From positions 568,723,095-568,787,094 of the forward strand of contig NC_081405.1 in assembly GCF_030272615.1 (NCBI RefSeq): a DNA stretch of 64,000 nucleotides. Reading direction: 5' to 3'. This stretch comes from Cryptomeria japonica. Taxonomy: Eukaryota > Streptophyta > Pinopsida > Cupressales > Cupressaceae. Position 1 is the stretch's first letter, and each line of letters starts with the position of its first letter. The notes beneath the pieces are model-generated. The model was not told where the DNA came from and ran no database searches. It worked only from the letters and a program-made list of their open reading frames with translations. Shown here piece after piece: positions 34,951 through 46,547 of the stretch. A program made the translations under genes and the position numbers.

Positions 34951-35062
34951 ACGTACGGGGTTATTTAAATTTGAAATACCCCATACACGTTTTGGTGTTT
35001 TTCATGTGTTTTTTTTTGTGTGTCCACTTTTCTGACCACCATCTTTGTGCACTTACCCTACA

Positions 35063-35621
35063 CAAAAACCTCCCTTCAACCTTCAAGTGATATCTATAGC
35101 TCTGCTTATTTTCGCATATACTTTATTACAATTCTTTTTCCAATCGCATATCAATCTCACAAATGAGATCTTACATTTATACCATAATATAAGATGAATT
35201 GAATAGGTCGGATCACTAAAATATATTACAATAAAATAAATTACAAATAAATCATTATGTGATGCATGATGTCAGCTCAATGTATTTACAATAATAATAA
35301 ATCATCTCCATAATGTGTCGTGTTGATCTGGAATAGATATGCCTGCCAGTGCATAACCTAGACCTATTTGTCGGTAATAACAAATATGCAAACCTGAATA
35401 AACAAATAACCAAATTGCCAAAACCAAGTAGTCTCGAAGTCATTCCAAGTGTCGTTGAACAATATAATCTATCAGTGAACCAAATACAGGTGACTGTGCA
35501 TAAGTCTCTGACTTGCCGGTGAACATAACCAAGGATTTGCAAGTGCTGATAAGTGTTGAAAAGTGATGACAGGTGTTGACATCAATGACAAAACCATATC
35601 AACATATCCAAAATACCAACA
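35063..35621 (-). repeat. COP1b LTR, second part
   Basis: It continues the LTR from 29074 and ends AAAATACCAACA at 35621, followed by a purine tract (35622-35640). Bases 35641-35897 are COP1 3' spacer with further purine tracts (35707, 35765, 35795, 35830) and no gene. Confidence 0.88.
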
Positions 35622-35902
35622 ATATCCCCCTTTGGCATTGATGGCAACACAAGATGGAAAAACCATCAAATTGCCAAAACATAAATGCCAAAAACCAAAA
35701 ACCAACAATCTCCCCAAGAGATTGTTAACTAGAAATGAAAATATAGATACAGGGAGTAATCAATCTCTCCAACAATCTCTCCCAAAAGTAACAATCTCTC
35801 CCCCAAGGGATAATTTTTTTTTCCATATCAATCTCTCCCCGTTTGACATCAAATGCCAAAGCATTATAAAAACCAAATTAAATACAAAATACCAACTATA
35901 TG

Positions 35903-36745
35903 CACATAAAGTGAAGTTATCATCTCTAGAATACCATAAACCATATTCTGTTGTTCCTTGTAAATACCAAAATATCCTCTTTACTGCACATTCATGGTTA
36001 TCTTTAGGATTACTTTGATATCTTGAAACAATACTTACTACATTCATAATATCCAGTTTAGTCTGAGTTAAATATAACAAGCCACCAATCATAGACTTAT
36101 AACTTGTTGAATTTACTAGTGCAGATGTGTCTTTCATAGATAATTTCTCACTTTCACCATAGGATTACTTACCAGTTTGGAATTATCCATACCAAAATTA
36201 TTCAAAAATTCACTTAGATACTTAGTTTGACAGATAAAAATACCTTTGTCAGTTTGAGTAATCTGCAAACCTAAGAAAAATCTCATCTCACCAATCATGG
36301 ACATTTCAAATTCATTCTTCATATTATTAGAGAATTCCATGCACAATTTATCTTCACCTCCAAAAATGATATCATCAACAAATACTTCAATAATCAAAAT
36401 ATCATCATCAGTGATCTTGTAATATAAATTACCATCAGCATTGCCTTTAGTAAAACCAAGCTTCAAAAGATATTTATCCAACCTTGCATACCAAGCTCTA
36501 GGAGCTTGTTTCAATCCATATAATGCTTTCCTTAACCTGCAAACCATATCTTTGTCATTTGTCAGTGAAAATCCATCAGGTTGCTCAATGTATACTTCTT
36601 CCTCAATTTCACCATTCAAAAATGTACATTTAACATCCATTTGATAGACCTTATAGTTCTTGTATGCTACATAGGCAAGAAATAGTCTAACAACTTCAAT
36701 TGTAGCTACTGATTCAAATGTCTCACCATAATTAATTCCTTCCAT
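35903..36745 (-). pseudogene. COP3b reverse transcriptase
   Basis: The open stretch 36134-36745 holds VYQMDVKCTFLNGEIEEEVY, ALYGLKQAPRAWYARLDKYL and the catalytic FVDDIIFGG, then FFLGLQITQTDKGIF. After a frameshift near 36135 the next frame gives SMIGGLLYLTQTK to DDNFTLCAY, the start of RNase H, where it meets the COP1b remnant. The RT core is the best preserved in this element, but both neighbours are broken. Confidence 0.88.
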
Positions 36746-38200
36746 TTGAGAATATCCTTTACAAACCAGTCTAGCCTTGTTTTTTACAACTTGACCATCC
36801 TCATTTAGTTTATTTCTAAAAACCCATTTAGTTCCAACAACATTCTTATTTTTAGGTCAAGGAACTAAAGTCAGAGTCTTATTCTTCTCTATCTAATCTA
36901 ATTCATCTTCCATAGCCTTTAATGAATATTTATATTTACAAGCTTCAAATACAGATGCCAGTTCAATTTGAGAAATAAAAAATACCTCTTCATTTGCCAG
37001 TCTTCTCATTGTCATAACTCCCTTGTTCCTGTCTCCAATGATTTGATTGTCAGAATGATTTAATCTTACATACCTTGGTGTCTGCTAAACTTCAGGTTCT
37101 CTATTCTAATTATCAATCGCAGTTGAATTTTTTTATTGTACCAGTGTAATCGTCTCAGTGTCTTGTATCGTTTGAGACATTGCCAGATTAGTTATGGTCA
37201 CTTCCACTGCCAGTTCTCTTTCATATGATATAGATTGATCTTTGTATTGCTCATCCACTTTCACATTTGCACTCTCCACAATTTTCTGCAATCTTTTGTT
37301 ATAATATCTATATGCTTTTCTCTAAATTGAATATCAAATAAATATCCCTTCATCACATCTAGGATCAAAGTTTCCAATCTAATTATCCCTTTTGATATAA
37401 CATTTACCCAAAAATTCTGAAATATTTAAGAGTAAGTGTATGTCCAAACCATAATTCATAAGGAGTCTTACCGGTTTCACCTTTGATATGAACTCTGTTG
37501 AATGTGTAGATTGGTGTACTCACTGCTTCTCTCCAGTAGATGTTAGGAAATTTGGCTTCCATCATCATGGTTCTTACTGCATCCAAAATGGTTCTATTCT
37601 TCCTTTCCACTACTCCATTCTGCTGAGGAGTCCGGGGTGCAGATAACTATCTCCTAATTCCATTTATCTCACAATAACTGTTAAATTCATGAGATGTGAA
37701 CTCACCGCCTTGATCTAATCTTAGACATTTGATTTTCAATCCAATATCTGTTTCCACCTTTTCTTTAAAGATCTTGAATTTCTCAAAAGCTTCAAACTTC
37801 TCCCTTAGAAAAGTCACCCACATCATTCTAGAATAATCATCAATTATTAGAATGGAGTACCTATCACCTTGAAAGCTTCTGGTCCTTGCTAGACCACATT
37901 AGTTAGTATGAATCAAATCAAGCACATCATTAGACTTATCATGTATGCTCTTAAAAGAAGTTCTAACTTTCTTTCCCAATTGACTTTCCTTACATACCGG
38001 ATTATGAGGCTTCATAATCTTAGGTATATCTCTAAATGCCTTTGTTGAACTGATCTTAACAATACAATAAAAATTAACATGACACAACCTCTTATGCCAT
38101 AACCAACTCTCATCAATATGAGCAATCAAACATGTCTTATGATTGATGTTCAAGTGAAAGATATTACCTCTAGTATGAGTACTGGTTGCAATCTCCAAAC
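36746..38200 (-). pseudogene. COP3b integrase (decayed)
   Basis: Pieces in several frames: the linker and C-terminal region (36750-37400), RKNRTILDAVRTMMMEAKFP (37404-37610) and the pre-integrase region DESWLWHKRLCHVNF to CKESQLGKKVR (37899-38198). The core between 37610 and 37900 carries stops. The zinc and core motifs identify it. Confidence 0.85.
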
Positions 38201-39605
38201 CAGTTTTATTAATGATTTTGCATTTTCTATCTTTGAACTAAAGTTGGAATCCCTTATCCACTAATTGACCAACACTTAAAAGATTATTCTTTAAACCTTC
38301 TACATAGTAGACATTATCATTATTATTCTTACCATCTAGAGAAATAATACCTCTACCTTTGATCATACATGCTTTGTCATCCCCAAATCTGACTTGACCG
38401 CCATTCTATTCTTGTAGGGAAATTTTTTTTATTTTACTCTAGTCATATGATGTGAGCATCCACTATCAATTACCCATTCATCCTTGTCTTCAACAATTGC
38501 TGCCATGGCCTTTTCTTCATTCTTGATAACCGGTTCCGATTCATCTTCCTTTATAGTATAGAACACCCATTCCTTTCCATTGTTGGATCCACTAGAAGAG
38601 TCTCCCGTTGGTTCATCCTCTGAGTCATCACTTACTCCTTCCTCATCCTCTGTGTAGCATAGTTTGGATTTCTTGAATCTATATTTGTTCTGATTAGGAT
38701 TAAATGACTTCTTAACTATTTCTTCAAATCTTGCATTCCTTTCAAGACATCTAGATGCAAAATGACCAATCTTATTACATGCAAAACATTTAAAAGGTTC
38801 TTTTCCTTCATACTTCATGTTAGTCCTTTAGGTACTCTTCTAGCAAATAAGGCTTCAAGTTGCTCAAATTCTTCATCCTCTTTCCTCATATCTTCCAATT
38901 CTTTTGCATATAGGGCTTTCCAATCACTTTTTCTAGTAGATGACGATGCATGAAAAGCAGGTTCAGATTTTGTAGCTCCAGAGGGTCCAAATTCTTCAAG
39001 CTCAAAAGTAGATAATTTCCCAATCAGAATGTCTCTGTTAACTGAAGTGTTTGCCATTGTTCTCAATTCATTAATTGCAGTAGCCTTCATCTTGTAAGTC
39101 AATGGTAGGGCTCTCAAAATATTAGAAACTATTTCATCTTCACTCAGAGATCCTCCACAACATTGAATTCCTATGACAATCTCATTTACTCATTCCATAA
39201 ATGTAGCAATTCTTTCATTATCTTCCATCTTCAAGTTCTCATATCTTACCTGGTAACCATCAAGTTTAGCAATTTTTACCATAGGGTCACCTTCATTCAG
39301 AGTTTGCAATTTATCCCACATAACCTTTGCAGATGATTTTTCAGTCAATCCCATGATTTGCTAATCAATGAGTACACACAAGAGGGTTTATCTTTCTCTG
39401 AAATGTCCAAGTTTGTTAGAGTAGTATTGCTAGATGCCAGGTCATAAGGTGTATATCCTTTCTCATTAATCTCCCAAATATCCTTTCCAAGACATGTAAG
39501 ATGAGTCCCCATTTGGATTTTACATATCCCATAGTTTGTTCCATCAAGAATAGGGATTTCTCTTCTGAAAATAGTTGCCGATGGATTTGAATTATTAGTT
39601 GCCAT
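38201..39605 (-). pseudogene. COP3b Gag and protease (decayed)
   Basis: Gag starts at ATG 39605 (MATNNSNPSATIF, then IPILDGTNY). It is broken near 39345 and near 39120, then continues with YKMKATAINELRTMAN. The zinc knuckle is CFACNKIGHFASRC near 38760-38800. The protease active site DEWVIDSGCSHHMT lies near 38440-38480 with D-S-G intact. COP3a has the same layout. Confidence 0.87.
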
Positions 39606-39647
39606 AGGATCTACCTCAAGCGGTTAAGCTTCTACAAAAGAGGACCA

Positions 39648-39661
39648 AAGTTGTGATACCA
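39648..39661 (-). promoter_or_regulatory. Primer-binding site of COP3b
   Basis: On the minus strand TGGTATCACAACTT begins two bases inside the 5' LTR. It is close to the initiator-methionine-tRNA site TGGTATCAGAGC, with changes after TGGTATCA. Confidence 0.7.
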
Positions 39662-39663
39662 AT

Positions 39664-40927
39664 TGTTAGAATAACTGGTGGACAACTGAGGGTGGGGGTG
39701 AATTAGTTCTCAACATGTTACATATTAATCAAACCACTTTATAACCTTAAACCAGAGCACATAAACATTAAATACCAGAATAGTAGAAATAGATATCAGT
39801 AAGCAGTAAACTTAAGAATGAAACAAAGAATTAACACAAAGAAATCATACCACATAACACCATGATTTGTACGTGGAAAAATCGGTAAAGGGAAAAACCA
39901 TGGTGGGAAGCCTACCCACAGTCAGATAATACTTCTGCAGAGAGTGTGATGCAATAAGGGGCCTGCACATGCAAGGAGTCACAATGCCTAGAGCGTAATT
40001 CTCATTGCAAAGGAGTCTCACTAACTATAGAGAGGTTATAACCACCTCAATATAATTGGACAACAATCCAGAAGAATTAACTCCCAATGATAACATCTAC
40101 TATGCCCGATTACAGTCTCGGTTAAGCTCAATACTGGAGGCCTTTGACCTCTTACATAAACCCAATTCAATCACCTATGATCGACCAAATGTCTTGACTG
40201 AATGATATTACATTATTCACATATTACATTCCTTTTCCACAACCACCACACTGATACAATCTACAATGAGATCTTACATCAATTTATACAAACCCTAAGG
40301 CCTAAACCAATTAGGTTGGCCAACTAAAAGATATTATAATAAGATTATTACATACATCCATATTATAATGACATACCATGTCGACTTTAGACCAAAACAA
40401 CATGAACCAATCCATAAATCATCCTAGTAACATGTAGAGAACACGTAACATGATACCGATCCATAACATAGACCCAAATAGATTCACCATGCCAAAGTGA
40501 TGTCTCCAATCAATTGAGGCATGAACAAAGATCATCTTTTGCATCTTGAATTCCATCTAGAAGCCACACCAACACCACTTATGCATCCTGTCAAAGATTC
40601 TCAGTAAAAAAATTTGTGAGTAAAACCTTAAACCCTTACCGATATAGGCTTACTAGAGTGTATGATAGCATCTGATCATCAAGTCAATACCAATTGACCA
40701 AAACATACTCCAAAAACATCAAACCAAACATATTCCATTGATCCAAACATGTTGGTAGTATCCAATTGATTGTCCCTTTTGCTGGTAACACTAGTTCTTC
40801 TACCGGTAACCAAAATCTGTCTGTTGGTAACCAAATTTTTTTTACCAATAACCAATCATAATAGCTAGTGTTGATATCAATGACAATACATCAATGCAAC
40901 ACAATCAGTTCCTTCATATTGCCAACA
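39664..40927 (-). repeat. COP3b 5' LTR (right copy, 1264 bp)
   Basis: TGTTAGAATAAC to ATTGCCAACA on the plus strand. It matches 26499-27765. The right TGAAT copy follows at 40928. Confidence 0.92.
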
Positions 40928-40932
40928 TGAAT

Positions 40933-41985
40933 AACTACTGATGCATCACAATCCACCTTTATATCCTTTAACATTTTCTTCATGCATAAAAAATTGTGTA
41001 CAATTAGTAGCAACAACAACATACTCAGATTCAGCAGTAGATATAGAAGTACATGACTATTTCTTGTTGATCCATGAAACCAACTTCTTTCCAAGAAAAA
41101 AAGCTCCACCGAAAGTACTTTTTTGGTCATCAACATCTCCAACCCAGTCAACATCTGTATATGCACATAAAGTAAAGTTATCATCCTTAGAGTACAACAA
41201 ACCATATTCTAATGTACCTTGCAAGTATCTAAAAATCCTTTTTACCGCCATCTCATGATTTTCTCTAGGATCACTCTGAAATCTTGAAACAATACAAACA
41301 ACATTCATAATGTTAGGCCTAGTCTGAGTCAAATATAGCAGACCTCCAATCATAGATTTGTATCTTGTGAGATTTCTCGGTGTAGAAACATTGTTTCTTG
41401 TCAATTTTTCTCTTGTAACCATAGGAGTACTTACCGGTTTAGAATCTCCCATACCAAATTTCTTCAACATTTCCTTAGCATATTTAGTTTGATAGATAAA
41501 AATAACTTTGTCAGTCTGAGTAATCTACAAACCTTAAAAAAGTTATTTCACCAATCATAGACATCTCAAATTCTTTCTCCATATTCTTAGAAAATTCTAT
41601 GCATAACTTATCTTCACCTCCAAAAATAATTTCATCAACAAAGCTTTCCTTAACCTGCAAACCATATCTATATCATCTGATAGTGAAAAACCATCACATT
41701 TCTCAATATAAACTTCCTCATCAAGATCCCCATTCAAGAATGCACATTTTACATCCATCTGATAAAGCTTGTAGTTTTTATAAGCAACATAGGCAAGAAA
41801 TAATCTCACAGCTTCAATCCTCGCTATAGGTTTAAAAGTCTCTCCATAACCAATTCCTCCCTTCTGAGAATATCCTTTAAAAACCAATATAACCTTATTC
41901 CTTATAGCTTGACCAACCTCATTCAATTTATTTCTTAAAGCCCATTTAATTTCAATAAAATTTTTATTTTTAGGCTAGGGAACCA
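40933..41985 (-). pseudogene. COP3a RNase H start and RT with internal deletion
   Basis: RNase H start: CAYTDVDWVGDVDDQKSTFG and KKLVSWINKK. RT connection: FGMGDSKPVSTPMV and SMIGGLLYLTQTRPNIM. RT N-terminal part: KGYSQKGGIGYGETF, VYQMDVKCAFLNGDLDEEVY in KLYQ form, and MVCRLRKAL. Near 41640 the sequence jumps from RKAL straight to VDEIIFGGEDKL. The stretch with YGLKQAPRAWY and half of the catalytic loop is missing, and the second Asp of V-D-D is Glu. A frameshift is also present near 41530. Confidence 0.88.
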
Positions 41986-41989
41986 AGGT

Positions 41990-42982
41990 GGGTGAACTCA
42001 CAATACTGGTTCCCACTTTTTGACCAACTTTGACACTTAGATGAACATTTTGCAAAAAACCTTCACTTTCCGACACCTATATCTTTTAAATAGTTAAGAA
42101 TTTGAAGATGATGTAAACTAGTGATTTGTAACATCCTTTCTGTAGATTCTAAATATATTTTTTTCAAATTTTTTTGAATAAAATTTTATTGATTTTTCCA
42201 TCTCCCTCAAAAGTAGTTTTTTACAGGAAACAACATTTTTTAAGAGTGATGTGCATTCCGAAACATATAAATTTTTTTCTATAAATGATAAAAACTTCTC
42301 TCTTTTAAATTTTGGTTTGTAACATCAATACCCAGGGCATGCAGTTGGTTTGATAGTGATATGTTGAATATTTTTTATTTTATTAAGTTTTGAAGTCCGA
42401 CTAATTATAATTTATATATAGGTGTACGTTTGAACACATAACTTGCTCTATATATATCAAAATTAAGTTATATTTTTTTTGTTAGAAAGAAGACATCAAT
42501 ACCTAGGGCATAGGTATTTTTCAGAATTTTTTTGAATTAGTTTGCTATTTTTCCCAATGCATTGAACAAAGAAGTTCATGTTCGGTGAAAAACCTACATT
42601 CATAAAAAATAAAATAAAAATATATTAATAAACTTAAATATATTAAAAATTATACTATTTGGAAAGCTTATAATAAGGACTAAATCCTTAAGAAAACAAA
42701 ACTTCTAAATGAATTCGTTTGACCCCTCAAAAGCTAATGTAAAATTGGTTTTTTATCAGCATTTGATAGATGCAAAGGAGACTCCATTGCAAGTATGATT
42801 TAGAAGTAGAGAGGTTCTATCCAAGAAATTTTGATCTAAGAGCCTTTGATCTAACTCTCTTCAATTAATTACTTCAAATGGGACCTCTTAAAGCTTAAAT
42901 AATTATATTTTCCAAAAAATGTATGATTTCAGCAAAAATCAGGATGTACCAAAAAGTGGGAACCAGCTTTGTGAGTTCACCC
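41990..42982. mobile_element. TIR-S: 993-bp non-autonomous DNA transposon
   Basis: Inverted ends start GGGTGAACTCACAA and share TGGTTCCCACTTTTTG after a 3-base mismatch, so about 37 bp pair. AGGT flanks both ends (41986-41989 and 42983-42986). Removing the element and one AGGT restores the COP3a pol sequence at NTWTLVP. The interior is AT-rich with no gene. The first 22 bases resemble the ends of TIR-L (GGGT-A---CACAAAG-TGGT), and both have 4-bp duplications. Confidence 0.88.
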
Positions 42983-42986
42983 AGGT

Positions 42987-44234
42987 ACATGTGTTATTTT
43001 TCTCAATCTGATATAATTCTTCTTCTATTTCTTTCAACCAATGTTCATCTTTACATGCCTCAATTACTGATACTAGTTCAACTTGTAAAATTAAACATAG
43101 CTCATTAGTTTCCAGTCTTCTTCTTGTCATCACTCCATTGCTCTTATCCCCAATGATTTGATCTTTTGAACGAGTCAATCTTACATACCTAGGGGTCTTC
43201 TGACTTTCTGTTCCTCTTCCCTATTCTTCAGTTACTGTAGAATTATTTGATGTTGCCGGAGTAACTAGCTCAACTCTCTGTTCTGGTAAAAGTGCTACCG
43301 GTTGAGATATAATCATTTCCACTATCGGTTTCTTCTCATAAACTCTAATTTCACTTCTATTCAGCTCATCTACTTTGACAATAACACTCTCCATAATTCT
43401 TTGTAATTTCTTGTTATAACATCTATATGCTTTTCTTTCATTAGAATAACCAATAAATATGCCTTCATCACATCTAGGATCAATTTTACCAATAATATCA
43501 TCTCTCTTGATATAACATTAACTACCAAAATTTTTGAAATACTCAACTATAGGTGTATTGCCAAACCATTATTCACAAGGTGTCTTACCGGTTTCTCCTT
43601 TGATATGTACTCTATTGAATGTATAAACCACTGTACTCACTGCTTCTCTTTGACAGATATGAGGTAGACTAGCTTCCATCATCATTGTTCTAGCAGCATC
43701 CAAGATAGTTATATTCTTCCTTTCAACAACTCCATTCTGCTGAGGTGTTCGGGGAGCAGAAAATTGTCTTCTTATACCATGCTTGTCACAAAAGTTATTA
43801 AACTCACCGGATGTGAATTATCCACCACAATCCGATCTCAAACACTTAATCTTCAATCCTATCTTAGTTTCCACTTTAGCCTTAAATATTTTAAACTTTT
43901 CAAATGATTTAGATTTTTCTCTCAAAAAAGTAACCCACGTCATTCTAGAATAATCATCAATGATAAGTATGAAATATCTATCACCTTGAAAGTTTTTAAC
44001 TCTAGCAGGGCCACATAAATCAGTATGAATAAGATCAAGAACATCATTTGATTTATCTTGTATACTCCTAAAAGAGGTTCTGACCTATTTACCCATTTGA
44101 CATTATTTACATACCGGATTATAGGGCTTCATAATCTTAGATATATCCCTAGCTGCCTTAGTTGAATTGATCTTAAAAATTCAATTAAAATTCACATGAC
44201 ATAGCCTTTTATGCCATAGCCAACTCTCATCAAT
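42987..44234 (-). pseudogene. COP3a integrase (decayed)
   Basis: The C-terminal linker (DQIIGDKSNGVMTRRRLETN, 42939-43178 region), the middle with HIKGETGKT-type residues (about 43580), and the integrase core with PRTPQQNGVVERKN (about 43715-43760) are recognised. The pre-integrase WHKRLCHVNF region lies near 44180-44220. It is split by several stops and frameshifts; no long frame remains. Confidence 0.82.
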
Positions 44235-45739
44235 CTATGTAATCAAACAAGTCTTCTCCCTGGAGTTAAAGTGAAATATATTACCTTTTGTCTCTGTTCC
44301 AGTTGCAATCGGCAAGCCAAACCTGTTAATGATTTTGCATTTCCTATCCTTGAATTGTAATTGAAATCCCTTGTCTACCAATTGTCCTACACTCAAAAGA
44401 TTATGCCTTAAACCTTCAACATAATAAAATATCTTAGTATTGTTCTTACCATCCAATGACATAGTTCCTTTTCCTTTGATCATACATGCCTTGTCATCTC
44501 CAAATCTAATTAGAGCACCATCAAATTCTTGCAAAGACAAAAAATTCCCTTTATTTCTAGTCATATGATGTGAATAGCAGCTGTCAATCACCCATTCATC
44601 CTTGTCTTCAATTTTAGTAGCAAGTGCCTTCTCTTCAATTACATTCTCTTCCAGTGTCGGATCATATTCCTTGATAGCCAAGAATAGCCATTCTTTCCCA
44701 TTGCTAGATCTACTAGCAGAGTCTTCTACCATTTCATCAGCTAAATCAGTAATGCCTTCGTCATGCACTATGTAGCATGATTTTTCTCTATTTTTCTTGT
44801 AGTTATACTTGTTCTGATATCCAGGGTTAGGCTTAAATGATCTTCTAACTCTTTTAGGACATCTAGATACAAAATGACCAATCTTATTACATACAAAACA
44901 TTTAAAAGGTGTTTTTCCTTCATACTTACTTCCTACCAGTCCTTTAGGTACTCTTCTAGAAAATAGTGCTTCAAGTTGCTCAAACTCATCATCTTCTCTC
45001 TTCATATCTTCCAATTCTTTTACATATAAAGCTTTCCATTCTTGCTTACCAATTGTAGATGTAGATGCATGAAAAGCAGGTTCAGTCTTCATAGCTCTAG
45101 AAGGTCCAAATTCCTCAAGCTCAAAAGCAAATAGTTTCCCAACCAAAGTATCTCTGTTGACAGATGTATTAGACATTGTTCTCAACTCATTAATAGAAGT
45201 AGCCTTCATTTTGTAAGCCGGTGGTAGGGCTCTCAGGACTTTAGAAATAATTTCATCTTTTCTCAGAGTTCTACCACAACATTAAATTCCCATAATGATC
45301 TCATTTACCCTTTCCATGAATGTAGTAATCCTTTCATCTTCAAGTTTTCATATCTCACCTGGTAACCATCAAGTTTAGCAATCTTCATTGTAGGGTCACC
45401 TTCATTAAGAGTCTCCAACTTATCCCCTATAGCCTTTCCAAATGATTTGTCGATTAATCCCATTGTTTTTTGATCAGAAAGTGCACAAAAGAGGCTTTCT
45501 CTTGCTCTACAATTATTCTCAAGATCCTTGTCCAAGTTTACCGAAGGAGGATTGCCAGATCCCAGATTATAGGGTGTGGCACCATTCTGTGTGATCTCCC
45601 AAATCTCCTTTCTAAGACATCTCAAATGAGTCTCTATCTGAATCTTCCATATTGTGTAATTTGTTCCATCAAGCCTCAAAATATACCTTTGAAAGATAGC
45701 TCCAAAAGAATTGGATGAACTTGAACTATTAGTCACCAT
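44235..45739 (-). pseudogene. COP3a Gag and protease (324-codon open part)
   Basis: Gag starts at ATG 45739 (MVTNSSSSSNSFGAIF, then RLDGTNYTIWKIQ). It is broken at about 45305 and again before 45209. A 324-codon open part (44235-45209) has the zinc knuckle CFVCNKIGHFVSRC and the protease region. The active site reads DEWVIDSCYSHHMT: the glycine of D-S-G is Cys, so the protease would be inactive even if made. The 3' end of this part enters the pre-integrase spacer (GNIFHFNSREKTCL). Confidence 0.88.
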
Positions 45740-45782
45740 AGGATCTTCCTCAAGAGGTTAAGCTTTCTGCAAAGAGGACCCA

Positions 45783-45795
45783 AGCTTTGATACCA
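45783..45795 (-). promoter_or_regulatory. Primer-binding site of COP3a
   Basis: On the minus strand TGGTATCAAAGCT, two bases inside the LTR. One base differs from the copia site TGGTATCAGAGC. Confidence 0.75.
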
Positions 45796-45797
45796 AT

Positions 45798-46547
45798 TAT
45801 TAGACAATTTAGATAATCAAAAGACAACTAAGGAGGGGGGGGGGGTTTGAATCAGTTGTCATAGATTATATGAACCATTTAGCAATTTAAACTTTAATAC
45901 CAAAACCCAAAAATTAATATTAGAATATAAGTTAAACCAATTAAGCATAAACAATAATCATAGAATAAAAGTCATCCACATAACACCAAGATTTGTACAT
46001 GGAAAACCTAGTAAAGGGAAAAATCATGGTGGGAAGCCTACCCACAGTCAGATAATACTTCTAAAGTAAGTATGTGAGTTACAATGTAGGGGCCTGCACT
46101 TATAGGAAGGCCAACAGCCTAGAGCGCACTGCTCATCACAAAAGGAGCCTCACTGACTACATACAAATCCAGACTATAATCCAAAGAAGTGTTGAACTAC
46201 AAAGGATAGCATCTCCTATGTCAGAGTACAATTCCAGTTAAGCTAAATACTGGAGGACTAAATCCTCTTACATAAACCCAATTCGATCACCAATGATTGA
46301 CCAAATCTTCTGCCTGAATGATATTACATTATTTGCACATTACACTCCTTGACCATGACCTCTTACATTAACCATGGTGATCTACATTGAGATCTTACAT
46401 TTATTTATATAAAACCCTAGACTATAAACAATCAGGCCGACCAACAGACAATAAATTGATTACATAATTATAAAACATGTGGCCCTTAGACCAATGAAAT
46501 AATATTAACACATAAGACATCCTGAAAATACATCAAAAGGTCATGTC
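45798..46547 (-). repeat. COP3a 5' LTR, first part
   Basis: It starts TATTAGACAATT (TG mutated) and has a run of 11 G at 45835-45845. It is cut at 46547 by COP2b. No gene. Confidence 0.85.
46543..46547. repeat. Target-site duplication ATGTC of COP2b (left copy)
   Basis: ATGTC at 46543-46547 is repeated at 54081-54085. Confidence 0.93.

Larger units (their letters stand above)
29075..35058. mobile_element. TIR-L: 6 kb DNA transposon with terminal inverted repeats and tandem arrays
   Basis: The ends are inverted copies: 29075-29100 equals the complement of 35033-35058 exactly (GGGTAAGTGCACAAAGATGG and six more bases), and similarity extends to about 40 bp with GTGGACAC. The flanks are TTCA (29071-29074) and TACA (35059-35062). 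Removing the element and one flank copy gives GCCTTCACAAAAACC, exactly the COP1a LTR sequence (complement, near 12458). So it inserted with a 4-bp duplication. The inside has no coding frame, only AT-rich ends and five tandem or low-complexity arrays. TIR-S has related ends and an exact 4-bp duplication. The superfamily is not assigned; 4-bp duplications are known for Sola-type elements, but I cannot confirm that. Confidence 0.85.
28603..35897 (-). mobile_element. COP1b: collapsed COP1 element (one LTR and 3' spacer)
   Basis: A COP1-family LTR (28603-29074 and 35063-35621, split by TIR-L) is followed by a purine tract and about 260 bp of the COP1 spacer, ending AAAATACCAACT at 35897. Everything else of the element, including the second LTR, is gone. 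The site has GTATG at 28598-28602 and ATATG at 35898-35902, a 4-of-5 duplication. The COP1 LTR end is AAAATACCAACA, so the missing part was probably lost between two near-identical 11-base words. Confidence 0.8.
26499..40927 (-). mobile_element. COP3b: Ty1/copia element split by COP1b
   Basis: Left LTR 26499-27765, RNase H (27766-28602), insertion of COP1b (28603-35897), then RT to Gag (35903-39605), primer site and right LTR 39664-40927, with an exact TGAAT duplication. It is the same family as COP3a and is inserted in the COP3a RNase H. It is dead: stops are scattered through gag, integrase and pol. Confidence 0.92.

Noticed and set aside
29066-35067. Longer duplication (8-9 bp) for TIR-L, as in hAT or Mutator
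   Set aside because: The flanks ATTGCCTTCA and TACACAAAAA do not match beyond four bases, and the rebuilt site agrees with a 4-bp duplication only.
28603-35621. COP1b as a simple solo LTR
   Set aside because: The sequence after the LTR is COP1 spacer and purine tract, and the flank right after 35621 does not repeat GTATG; the near duplication lies at 35898.
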